Positions 1 to 6,691 of a DNA stretch of 15,850 bases are shown here, one piece after another. Below the pieces are notes generated by a model. It searched no databases. It worked only from the letters and a program-made list of their open reading frames with translations, and was not told the DNA's origin. The DNA comes from Holophagales bacterium UBA5066 (GTDB taxonomy: Bacteria > Acidobacteriota > Thermoanaerobaculia > UBA5066): NCBI GenBank assembly GCA_002414905.1, contig DIAY01000204.1, positions 1 through 15,850 on the forward strand, in the 5' to 3' direction. The position numbers and the translations under genes are program-made. How positions within the stretch are numbered: position 1 is the first letter of the stretch; every line of letters starts with the position of its first letter.

Positions 1-1182
1 ATCAAGGCGCGCATCGACATGCTCTCCACCGGCATCCGGACACCGATCGGCATCAAGGTCTTCGGCTCGAGCCTTCCCGAGATCGAGAAGATCGGCAAGG
101 AGGTCGAGAGCGCCGTCCTGACGCTGCCCGCCACCCGTTCGGCCTACGCCGAGCGTGTCGTCGGAGGCTACTTCCTCGACTTCGACCTCAAGCGCGACGC
201 GCTGGCCCGCTACGGCCTCACCGTCGACGACGTGAACGCCGTCATCATGACGGCGATCGGCGGCGAGCCCGTGACGACGGTCCTCAAGGGGCGCGAGCGC
301 TACTCGGTGAACCTTCGCTACCCGCGCGAGCTGCGCGAGAACCTCACGCTTCTCAAGCGCGTCCTCGTCCGCACGATGTCGGGCGCGCAGGTCCCCCTGG
401 GGCAGCTCGCTGACATCCGCCTCGTGAACGGCCCGGCGATGATCCGGAACGAGAACGGTCTCCTCTCGGGCTATGTCTACGTCGACTTCGACACCGGCAA
501 GGAAGACGTCGGGCGCTTCGTCGAGGAGGCCAAGAGCGTCGTCGCCTCGCAGGTGAAGCTCCCTCCGGGCATGACCCTCGTCTGGAGCGGCCAGTACGAG
601 AACATGATCCGGGTCAAGGAGCGGCTGAAGGTCGTCGTACCGGTGACGCTCGTCCTCATCTGGCTCCTGATGTACATGAACACGAAGTCGGCGGTGAAGA
701 CGATGATCGTCCTCCTCGCCGTGCCGTTCTCCATCATCGGCGCCGTCTGGTTCCTCTACCTCCTCGGCTACAACCTCTCCATCGCCGTCTGGGTGGGCGT
801 CATCGCCCTGATGGGGCTCGACGCCGAGACGGGTGTCTTCATGCTCCTCTTCCTCGATCTCTCGTACGACGAGGCGAAGGCGCAAGGGCTCCTCAGGAAC
901 CGGGCCGAGCTGACCGAGGCGATCATCCACGGGGCGGTCAAGCGCGTGAGGCCGAAGGCGATGACGGTCTTCGCCGCGACCTTCGGCCTCATCCCCATCA
1001 TGTGGTCGGTCGGTGCGGGTGCCGACGTGATGAAGCGGATCGCCGCGCCGATGGTCGGCGGTCTCGTCACGTCCTTCGCTCTGGAGCTCCTCGTCTACCC
1101 GGCCGTCTACATGCTCTGGAAGGAGCGAAGCCTGCCGAAGGGAGAGCCCGAGAATCCCGACGCGGCCCCCGTCCCCGCGTGA
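1..1182 (+). CDS. cusA: CusA-type heavy-metal RND efflux pump, C-terminal part (5' end cut by window)
   Basis: This is the inner-membrane proton-driven pump of a tripartite Cu(I)/Ag(I) efflux complex. The frame is open from base 1, so the gene is partial; the 393 codons seen match roughly residue 650 onward of a protein of about 1,040 residues. CusA hallmarks recalled from E. coli are present: IDMLSTGI at the window start, GPAMIRNEN (the Met at fragment residue 147 sits where I recall the third Met of the CusA copper cluster), an acidic-containing transmembrane segment LDAETGVFM, VRPKAMTV and ADVMKRIAAPMVGG. Several membrane helices fill the second half. The tail after the last helix is short and Pro-rich. 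The copper ATPase starts 38 bases downstream on the same strand, so the two are probably co-transcribed; cusB/cusC-like partners would lie outside the window. CusA fits better than CzcA by these motifs; Ag(I) versus Cu(I) preference cannot be read from sequence. Confidence 0.93.
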   Translation: MKARIDMLSTGIRTPIGIKVFGSSLPEIEKIGKEVESAVLTLPATRSAYAERVVGGYFLDFDLKRDALARYGLTVDDVNAVIMTAIGGEPVTTVLKGRERYSVNLRYPRELRENLTLLKRVLVRTMSGAQVPLGQLADIRLVNGPAMIRNENGLLSGYVYVDFDTGKEDVGRFVEEAKSVVASQVKLPPGMTLVWSGQYENMIRVKERLKVVVPVTLVLIWLLMYMNTKSAVKTMIVLLAVPFSIIGAVWFLYLLGYNLSIAVWVGVIALMGLDAETGVFMLLFLDLSYDEAKAQGLLRNRAELTEAIIHGAVKRVRPKAMTVFAATFGLIPIMWSVGAGADVMKRIAAPMVGGLVTSFALELLVYPAVYMLWKERSLPKGEPENPDAAPVPA

Positions 1183-1220
1183 GCGGGCGGTCCCGAAATG
1201 AGGCGGTGAAAGGAAGGACC

Positions 1221-3587
1221 ATGAAGATCAACGGAATGTTCCCCGGAACCACGGACCCGGTCTGCGGGATGAAGGTGGACCCTGCGACATCGGCATACAA
1301 GAGCGAGTGGAAAGGCGAATCTTTTGCCTTCTGCTCGGCCGGCTGCAAGGCGCGGTTCGACGCGGACCCCGGGTCGTTTCTGCCGGCTGGCGCCGGAGCG
1401 CAGGGGCCGGAGGCTCGTCCCGTCCCCGTCCCCGTCCCCGGGTCCGTGACCGCTCCGTCGGCCGACGGAGCGGAATGGACCTGCCCCATGCACCCGGAGA
1501 TCGTCCGCGACGGGCCCGGGAGCTGTCCCATCTGCGGTATGGCCCTCGAACCTCGGGTCGTCACGGCCGATGACGGCCCGAACCCGGAGTACGTCGACAT
1601 GCGCCGACGGTTCCGGGTCGCCGTGCCCCTTGCGATCGCGACGGTTGTGCTCGTGATGGGCGACATGCTCATTCCGGGCGCCCCGATCGCTCACGCCATC
1701 CCGGCCCGCTGGCGGACCCTGTTCGAGCTCCTTCTGGCGACACCGGTCTGCACCTGGGCAGCCTGGCCGTTCTACGTGCGGGGAGTCGCTTCGCTCCGCA
1801 ATCAGAGCCTGAACATGTTCACGCTGATCGGTCTGGGCGTCAGCGTGTCCTACGTCTACAGCCTCGTCGCGGCCCTTTTCCCCGGCCTCTTCCCCGCAGC
1901 GTTCCGTCAGGAGGGAGGGCAGGTCGCCGTCTACTTCGAGGCCGCGGCGTCCATCACGGCGCTCGTTCTCCTCGGGCAGGTCCTCGAGTTGAAGGCCCGC
2001 GACCAGACGGGGGCCGCGATCCGGAAACTGCTTGGCCTGGCCGCGAAGACGGCCCGCAGACTGAGCGAAGACGGTTCGGAAGAGGACGTTTCCCTCGACA
2101 TCGTAAAGGCCGGTGACCGGCTCCGCGTGAGGCCCGGCGAGAAGGTTCCCGTCGACGGGGTCGTCCTCGAGGGGTCCAGCTCGATCGACGAGTCGATGGT
2201 CTCGGGCGAGCCGATCCCGGTGGAGAAGGGTGTCGGCGATAAGGTCGTCGGAGCCACCGTCAACGGGACGGGCGGACTCGTGATGCGCGCGGAGAAAGTC
2301 GGGGCCGACACGCTGCTGGCGCGCATCGTCGCGATGGTCTCCGAGGCGCAAAGGAGTCGCGCCCCCATCCAGAAGCTCGCGGACGTCGTCTCGGGCTGGT
2401 TCGTCCTTTCGGTCCTCGCGGCCGCGGGCCTCACGTTCGCGGCCTGGGCGCTCTTCGGGCCGCAGCCTCGACTGGCTCACGCTCTCGTCAACGCCGTGGC
2501 CGTCCTGATCATCGCCTGCCCGTGCGCCCTCGGTCTCGCCACGCCGATGTCGATCATGGTGGCCACGGGAAAGGGGGCTTCGATGGGAGTCCTCTTCCGC
2601 AACGCCGAGGCGATCGAGCTCTTCAGGAAGGTCGACACGCTCGTCACGGACAAGACCGGGACCCTCACCGAGGGGAAGCCGAAGCTCGTCACGGTGCTTC
2701 CGGCTTCCGGTTTGGACGAGGCGACGCTTCTTCGCCTCGCGGCCACCCTCGAGCGCGGCAGCGAGCACCCGCTGGCCGCCGCCATCGTCAACGGCGCCCA
2801 GGAGCGAGGCGTGGAGCTCGGGACCTCGACGGACTTCCAGAGCGTCACGGGAAAGGGCGTTCGAGGCACGGTCGACGGCCGCACGGTCGCCCTGGGGAAC
2901 GCCGGTCTGATGGCCGATCTCGGCATCGGCCTCGGCTCTCTCGGGGAGAGGTCCGAGGCCCTGCGCAGCGAAGGCCAGACGGTGATGTTCGTGGTGGTCG
3001 ACGGGAAGCCCGGCGGGTTGGTGGGCGTCGCCGACCCGATCAAGGAAGGCACGGCGGAGGCCATCCGGGCGCTGCACGCCGAGGGGCTGCGGATCGTGAT
3101 GCTCACCGGCGACAGCCGCACGACGGCCCAAGCCGTGGCGCGCAGCCTGGGAATCGACGAGGTGGTGGCCGAGGTCCTTCCGGACCAGAAGGTCGAAACA
3201 GTCAAGCGATTTCAGGCTCAGGGCCGCGTGGTCGCGATGGCAGGTGATGGCATCAACGACGCTCCGGCCCTGGCGCAGGCTGAGGTGGGCATCGCCATGG
3301 GGACGGGCACGGACGTGGCTATGGAAAGCGCGGGAGTCACCCTCGTGAAGGGCGACCTCCGCGGCATCGTCCGGGCCCGCCGGCTGAGCCGTAAGACGAT
3401 GGCGAACATCAAGCAGAACCTGTTCTTCGCCTTCGTCTACAACGCCCTCGGAATCCCTGTCGCGGCGGGTGTCCTCTACCCGTTCTTTGGGCTCCTGCTC
3501 AGCCCGGTCATAGCGGCCGCGGCCATGAGCTTCTCGTCCGTTTCCGTCATCGCGAACGCGCTGAGGCTGCGTCGCGCCGACGTGTGA
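1221..3587 (+). CDS. copA: Cu(I)-type P1B ATPase with N-terminal YHS and heavy-metal-binding domains
   Basis: An ATP-driven copper exporter of 788 residues in the inner membrane. Domain order: a YHS domain (about residues 10-55, with TDPVCGMKV and FCSAGC), a Pro-Val linker, a Cys4 heavy-metal-binding domain (C88-PMHPE to C102-PIC), then the ATPase core. Visible catalytic elements are SGEP in the actuator domain, the transport motif C433-P-C435, the phosphorylation site D477-KTGT, the H516-P pair and G675-DGIND. The YN pair in helix 7 and the M-SxxS pattern in helix 8 (AMSFSSVSV) are the Cu(I) signature of P1B-1 ATPases. There is no classical HMA domain with CxxC at the N-terminus; the YHS and Cys4 domains take its place. 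The ATG at 1221 is preferred over an upstream in-frame start because it has AAGGAAGG just before it and avoids overlap with cusA. The reading is secure; the metal (Cu versus Ag) is inferred. Confidence 0.95.
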   Translation: MKINGMFPGTTDPVCGMKVDPATSAYKSEWKGESFAFCSAGCKARFDADPGSFLPAGAGAQGPEARPVPVPVPGSVTAPSADGAEWTCPMHPEIVRDGPGSCPICGMALEPRVVTADDGPNPEYVDMRRRFRVAVPLAIATVVLVMGDMLIPGAPIAHAIPARWRTLFELLLATPVCTWAAWPFYVRGVASLRNQSLNMFTLIGLGVSVSYVYSLVAALFPGLFPAAFRQEGGQVAVYFEAAASITALVLLGQVLELKARDQTGAAIRKLLGLAAKTARRLSEDGSEEDVSLDIVKAGDRLRVRPGEKVPVDGVVLEGSSSIDESMVSGEPIPVEKGVGDKVVGATVNGTGGLVMRAEKVGADTLLARIVAMVSEAQRSRAPIQKLADVVSGWFVLSVLAAAGLTFAAWALFGPQPRLAHALVNAVAVLIIACPCALGLATPMSIMVATGKGASMGVLFRNAEAIELFRKVDTLVTDKTGTLTEGKPKLVTVLPASGLDEATLLRLAATLERGSEHPLAAAIVNGAQERGVELGTSTDFQSVTGKGVRGTVDGRTVALGNAGLMADLGIGLGSLGERSEALRSEGQTVMFVVVDGKPGGLVGVADPIKEGTAEAIRALHAEGLRIVMLTGDSRTTAQAVARSLGIDEVVAEVLPDQKVETVKRFQAQGRVVAMAGDGINDAPALAQAEVGIAMGTGTDVAMESAGVTLVKGDLRGIVRARRLSRKTMANIKQNLFFAFVYNALGIPVAAGVLYPFFGLLLSPVIAAAAMSFSSVSVIANALRLRRADV

Positions 3588-3630
3588 GGGGTGACGCCAC
3601 CGGGAGGGACTCCGGAGCCCGTGCCCCATT

Positions 3631-3652
3631 GCCTGGCAGCCGGCTGGCAGGC
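3631..3652. repeat. imperfect inverted repeat after copA
   Basis: A 22-base dyad with one mismatched pair lies 44 bases after the copA stop and contains the perfect core CAGCCGGCTG. It could form a short hairpin but no T-run follows, so a role in ending or protecting the copA transcript is only possible. The rest of the 193-base gap to the next gene shows no clear promoter. Confidence 0.35.
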
Positions 3653-3780
3653 GAGGAATCGGCTCTAAGGACCCTCTAATGTCGGCGGCGTACCTTCTGA
3701 CTTGCGGGCAAGGTCCACACGCCGCGCGACACGTTACGTCGGGCGGGAGGCCACTTGCGACCGAAGGGACAGGAGCCGAG

Positions 3781-4179
3781 ATGAAACGTACTCTGATGCT
3801 GACCGCCGCTTTCGCAATGCTCATTGCGACGACCGCCGCCTTCGCCCACGAGGGCCACGACCACATCATGGGGACCGTCACCCGTGTCGAGAAGACACGG
3901 ATAGAGGTCAAGGGAGCGGATGGCAAGAACATCGCGGTCGCCGTGACCTCGGCGACCGTCTACACCAGGGGGAAGGCGCCCGCGACGCTCGCCGACGTGA
4001 AGCCGGGCGCTCGCGTCGCGATCGAGGCGACGAAAGGAAAGGCGGGCCTCGAAGCCACTGAGGTTCGTATTGGAAACATGGTGGCCATGTACACGTGCCC
4101 GATGCACCCCGAGGTCCAGCAGGCCGAGCCTGGCAAGTGCCCGAAATGCGGCATGACGCTGGAAAAGAAGAAGGCCTGA
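3781..4179 (+). CDS. secreted heavy-metal-binding-domain protein (periplasmic Cys4 protein)
   Basis: A 132-residue exported protein. Residues 1-22 form a signal peptide with the cleavage motif AFA, leaving a mature N-terminus HEGHDH that is itself a likely metal ligand. Residues 27-98 form a small beta-rich domain (VTRVEKTRIEVKG, ending at EVRIGNM) like the DUF5666/OB-like copper-associated folds. Residues 104-127 are a Cys4 heavy-metal-binding domain, C106-PMHPE then C120-PKC123-GM, near-identical to the one in the adjacent ATPase. The ATG at 3781 is chosen because it gives the signal peptide and is preceded by ACAGGAG; an ATG at 3679 in the same frame gives a non-signal extension. It probably captures or hands over copper in the periplasm (inference). 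No enzymatic residues are seen. Confidence 0.85.
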   Translation: MKRTLMLTAAFAMLIATTAAFAHEGHDHIMGTVTRVEKTRIEVKGADGKNIAVAVTSATVYTRGKAPATLADVKPGARVAIEATKGKAGLEATEVRIGNMVAMYTCPMHPEVQQAEPGKCPKCGMTLEKKKA

Positions 4180-4210
4180 TCCGGAGCCACCGAGGAGGAG
4201 AGAGCGCCTC

Positions 4211-4605
4211 GTGTCCAGAACCTGCCGTGCCCTGCTGGTCGGAGTCTTCGTGGCTCTCGCCGTGTGCGGGGCGCTCCTCGCCTGGCTGGCACACCGCGGC
4301 TTGAGCGCGCGCGAGGAGCCGTCGGCGCTGGAGGCGTGGGCTGCCCGGAGCTCCCGGCAGCTGGCCACCCCGGAGCCGGTGCGCGATGCGCGCAACCCGG
4401 TCCTGGTCTCCGCGCAGGTGCTGGCACAAGGCCGTGCGCACTTCGCGGACCACTGCGCCACCTGCCACGCGTCACGGTCGAGGAGCTCGAGGAGATGCGC
4501 CGGTTGAACCCCCGCAGTCCGGCGGAGATCGATCGCGAACGCGAGATCGAGCGATTCCTGACCGGGGACGAGCCGACCGCGGCCAGGGGACCCGATGGGC
4601 ACTGA
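4211..4605 (+). pseudogene. membrane-anchored mono-haem cytochrome c gene with internal deletion and frameshift
   Basis: The GTG at 4211 follows a GAGGAGGAG ribosome site and the gap to the upstream gene is 31 bases. The reading frame gives an N-terminal membrane anchor (about residues 5-27), a periplasmic linker and the haem motif CATCH, with the first Cys codon at 4454. Directly after it the frame turns to nonsense and stops at 4507. Another frame through the same bases reads RHLPRVTVEELEEM from 4456 and runs to a stop at 4605, with LNPRSPAEIDRERE; this resembles the C-terminal tail that follows the haem domain in such cytochromes. The middle of the haem domain, including the axial Met loop (about 70-80 residues), is missing. 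The bases 4454-4471 are read as CATCHA in one frame and as HLPR in the other, so a deletion between short direct repeats explains the structure. It is broken, or the assembly collapsed here. Confidence 0.7.
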
Positions 4606-4736
4606 CGAGGAGAGGTATCTGCGTCCGGACCTCGTCCCTGACACACACACATCCATTGCTATGCGGCTATTTGGTTATATCCGAGATAGGCGGTTCGCGA
4701 CAAGTGTCAACCGACCTCGAAAACAAGGAGGACTTC
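4606..4736 (+). promoter_or_regulatory. AT-richer spacer with possible promoter before the Met-rich secreted protein
   Basis: This 131-base gap is less GC-rich than the surroundings. It holds a short CA-dinucleotide run (ACACACACAC at 4641-4650) and the -10-like hexamer TATATC at 4676-4681. No well-spaced -35 box is visible (TTGCTA at 4656 is only 14 bases away), so a promoter is plausible but weak. The ribosome site AAGGAGG closes the region. Confidence 0.3.
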
Positions 4737-5639
4737 ATGAGGTATCTCAGGTCAATCCTCGGCATGGTGGCTCTCGCTGTGTCCCTCGTCAGCGTTCCGG
4801 CCGTTGCACAGATGGGTGGCGGAGGGACTGGGGGTCCGACGGACGGCATGACGAACGGGAGCGAGGACCTGATCATTCCTGCCGGCGTCCGCGGTGAGGG
4901 AAAGCTCAGCTCGTTTTTCGTGACCGACCTCTGGATCAAGGCGACCGGTACGGGCACGGCCACGCTCTACTTCCACGCCGCAGACGCGGCCTCGTCTGCT
5001 CCCGCCGCCACGACGACCGTGAACCTCACCCAGCCGATCACGTACCTGCCCGACGTCGTTCAGGCGAATTTCGGCCTCGCGTCCGGCTTCGGCGCGATTC
5101 GAGTCGTCGCGAGCTTCCCGATCTCGGCGACGGTCCGCGTCTACAACCAGACCGGTGCGGGGGCCTACGGCCTGGCCTTCACGGGGATGCCGAGTCGTAT
5201 GGGGATGACGTCGATGCCGATGGGCGGCTCGCACGGCACGGACGAGTACGCGATGTACATGCTCGGCCTCCTGCCCGAGCCCGGAAACCGCGTGAACGTG
5301 AATGTCGTCAGCACGTCGCCGACCGGCGCCACCGGCGTCGTCGAGATTGTCGACGCCGACGGGTCCTCGCCCGCGGGGTCGGGTGCGAAGAGCCTGCCCT
5401 TCAACCTGGCGGGCTTCTCCTCGCACCAGTTCAACGACGTCCTCCTGAATGTCCACTCGAAGTTCACGGCGGGCGACGCGGGCCTTCAGATCCGAGTCCG
5501 AATGAACCAGGGCGGAGCCGGCATGGTCATGTCCTACGCCGTCGTGAACGACAACGCGACGAATGACGGCTACGTCGTCATGGGCAGCATGATGAACGGC
5601 GGCCGCGGCATGGGCACCGGGATGACCGGTGCGCGGTGA
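4737..5639 (+). CDS. secreted two-repeat beta-sandwich protein, Met/Gly-rich
   Basis: A 300-residue exported protein of unknown function. Residues 1-24 are a signal peptide ending AVA, followed by a Gly-rich stretch MGGGGTGG. Two similar beta-sandwich halves follow. The first (about 45-155) has FFVTDLWIKATG, LPDVVQANFGL, GAIRVVAS and VRVYNQTGAGAYG; the second (about 178-280) has YMLGLLPE, FNDVLLNVHSKF, LQIRVRMNQGG and YAVVNDNATNDG. I recognise this layout from families of large, poorly characterised secreted proteins common in Acidobacteriota-type genomes. Unusual here are the Met-dense linker near residues 157-170 (MPSRMGMTSMPMGGSH) and the tail MGSMMNGGRGMGTGM. These Met motifs, next to copper efflux genes, suggest Cu(I) binding (inference). 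The ATG at 4737 has an AAGGAGG site 6 bases upstream; the open frame before it is non-coding in character. Confidence 0.8.
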   Translation: MRYLRSILGMVALAVSLVSVPAVAQMGGGGTGGPTDGMTNGSEDLIIPAGVRGEGKLSSFFVTDLWIKATGTGTATLYFHAADAASSAPAATTTVNLTQPITYLPDVVQANFGLASGFGAIRVVASFPISATVRVYNQTGAGAYGLAFTGMPSRMGMTSMPMGGSHGTDEYAMYMLGLLPEPGNRVNVNVVSTSPTGATGVVEIVDADGSSPAGSGAKSLPFNLAGFSSHQFNDVLLNVHSKFTAGDAGLQIRVRMNQGGAGMVMSYAVVNDNATNDGYVVMGSMMNGGRGMGTGMTGAR

Positions 5640-5646
5640 GCTCCCA

Positions 5647-5659
5647 GCGCCCCGGGCGC
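5647..5659 (+). terminator. weak hairpin followed by T-rich tract
   Basis: GCGCC-CCG-GGCGC sits 7 bases after the stop of the beta-sandwich gene and is followed by a T-rich stretch (5661-5681, with TTCTTTCT). The stem is short and the T residues are interrupted, so this is at best a weak intrinsic terminator or attenuator before the next gene. Confidence 0.3.
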
Positions 5660-5729
5660 GTCTTGATGTAGTTCTTTCTGTAATGCTTGCACGAGCGGCC
5701 CGCTGAGCCGCAAAGAAGGAGACGAATCG

Positions 5730-6233
5730 ATGAAAACCCGCGATCTCGAGGCCGTCGTTCCCGCCGTCGTGACAGCTGTCGTGCTCGCGCTGGCCGGAAG
5801 CGCGGTCGCGCAGTCGCCCACCCCGGCCGCCAAGAGCTCTCATATGGGCAAGATGGCCACCGAACATCACGCCAGTGCCAAGGCCGGCACTGAGGCCAGC
5901 GGTATGAAGGCCGAGTGCGAGGCAATGATGGCCAGGAGACAGGCCATGCAGGACAAGGTCAAGGCCATGGACGCGACCCTGGACAAGCTCGTTGCGGAGA
6001 TGAATGCGGCGAAAGAGTCCAAGGCCCCCGACGCACTGGAAAAGCCGATGGCGGCCGTTCTCAACGAGCTCGTCACGCAGCGAAAGGCGATGCACGCCAT
6101 GATGGCGGAGACACAGTCTTCGATGATGGGGCACATGGGCCGGCACATGCACAGTGGAGGCATGGGAGGCGCGATGTCGCCGATGGACGATTGCCCCATG
6201 ATGAAGACGAGCGAGAACGAAAAGCAGAAGTAG
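5730..6233 (+). CDS. secreted Met/His-rich helical protein, probable periplasmic metal binder
   Basis: A 167-residue exported protein. The signal peptide ends AVA at residue 27; its n-region carries D5 and E7, which is unusual, but the AAGGAGA site 8 bases before the ATG at 5730 fixes this start. The mature part begins with Ser/His/Met-rich sequence (SSHMGKMATEHH), then a long amphipathic helical region (about 57-128: MKAECEAMMARRQAMQDKVKAM, LVAEMNAAKES, VLNELVTQRKAMHAMMAE) and ends in MMGHMGRHMHSGGMGGAMSPMDDCPMM. The pattern of paired Met and His on helices resembles CnrX/CpxP-like metal-sensing or Met-rich Cu(I)-buffering periplasmic proteins, but I recognise no exact family. Two Cys residues (C64 and one in DDCPMM near 155) could form a disulfide or bind metal. 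Its place in the copper island supports metal handling (inference). Confidence 0.82.
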   Translation: MKTRDLEAVVPAVVTAVVLALAGSAVAQSPTPAAKSSHMGKMATEHHASAKAGTEASGMKAECEAMMARRQAMQDKVKAMDATLDKLVAEMNAAKESKAPDALEKPMAAVLNELVTQRKAMHAMMAETQSSMMGHMGRHMHSGGMGGAMSPMDDCPMMKTSENEKQK

Positions 6234-6249
6234 ACGTGAGACCCCCTGG

Positions 6250-6265
6250 GGCGCCGATCGGCGCC
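6250..6265. repeat. perfect 16-base palindrome after the Met/His-rich gene
   Basis: GGCGCC-GATC-GGCGCC is a perfect palindrome 17 bases after the stop at 6233. It can fold as a 6-bp GC stem with a GATC loop. No T-tract follows, so it may be a rho-type stem or RNA-protecting hairpin rather than an intrinsic terminator. Confidence 0.45.
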
Positions 6266-6311
6266 AACTCCGGGCCGCGGGCGGCGGACGCCGGCAGAAA
6301 AGGAGCTCGCC

Positions 6312-6437
6312 ATGCACAACGGAGGTTGGTTCGGGATGGGCGGGATGGGGTTCTACGGGTGGGCCCCGGTCCTGGTCGTCGTCGTTCTGATTCTGGTCTG
6401 GGCCGTGTCCCGGAGGCGCCGGGGCGACGGCGACTAG
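6312..6437 (+). CDS. 41-residue single-helix membrane protein
   Basis: This small gene reads MHNGGWFGMGGMGFYGWAP followed by one strongly hydrophobic helix (VLVVVVLILVWAV, about residues 20-32) and a basic tail SRRRRGD, then TAG. An AAAAGGAG ribosome site lies 7 bases before the ATG, which strongly supports translation. The Gly/Met/Trp-rich N-terminus plus one helix plus positive tail predicts N-out, C-in insertion. Similar tiny Met/Trp-rich one-helix proteins sit beside copper and silver genes in many genomes, often as truncated SHOCT-type proteins; here the SHOCT domain is absent. Function unknown; possibly an accessory subunit of a pump (inference). Confidence 0.7.
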   Translation: MHNGGWFGMGGMGFYGWAPVLVVVVLILVWAVSRRRRGDGD

Positions 6438-6564
6438 CTGAAGCGCGACTTTTCGCAGCCTGACCGCGTTGCCGATGATCAACGGGGAAGGCCTGTCCGT
6501 GGAGTCGTGCGCGCGGATACGAGACCTCTCGGCCGCGACAGCCGGCTGAGAGCGAGATGAGCCG

Positions 6565-6691
6565 ATGCGAACAACGGAATCGGTCTTCGGTCCGGGGATC
6601 GGGGAGAGCCAGAGAAAGCTTCTCGACCTGATCAAGCGGTCCGGCGAATGCACGGCCGACAGGCGATTACCGTCTCCTTCCGGAGCCCGAC
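6565..6691 (+). pseudogene. relic of an ArsR/DeoR-like winged-helix regulator
   Basis: From the ATG at 6565 the frame reads about 30 residues, containing GIGESQRKLLDLIKRSGECT, which looks like the first helices of a COG2345/ArsR-type winged-helix regulator. The second and recognition helices that should follow are absent. In the next frame, bases 6650-6691 read ARPTGDYRLLPEPD, reminiscent of the GRP...YRLTPE wing of the same family. An internal deletion joining the two ends with a frameshift would explain this. The resemblance is by eye over short stretches, so it could be chance. The intact methyltransferase starts right at the end of the relic. Confidence 0.35.

Noticed and set aside
3679..3780. 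Upstream in-frame ATG extending the Cys4 secreted protein by 34 residues
   Set aside because: The extension would bury the signal peptide, and the ribosome site sits before the ATG at 3781.
1107..3932. Very long open frame on the minus strand (941 codons)
   Set aside because: It is antisense to the copper ATPase, is low in hydrophobic order and rich in Arg/Asp/Gly, and has no domain motifs; a typical shadow in GC-rich DNA.
4641..4650. CA dinucleotide run as a microsatellite or phase-variation tract
   Set aside because: Only five units and located in a spacer, too short to support slippage-based switching.
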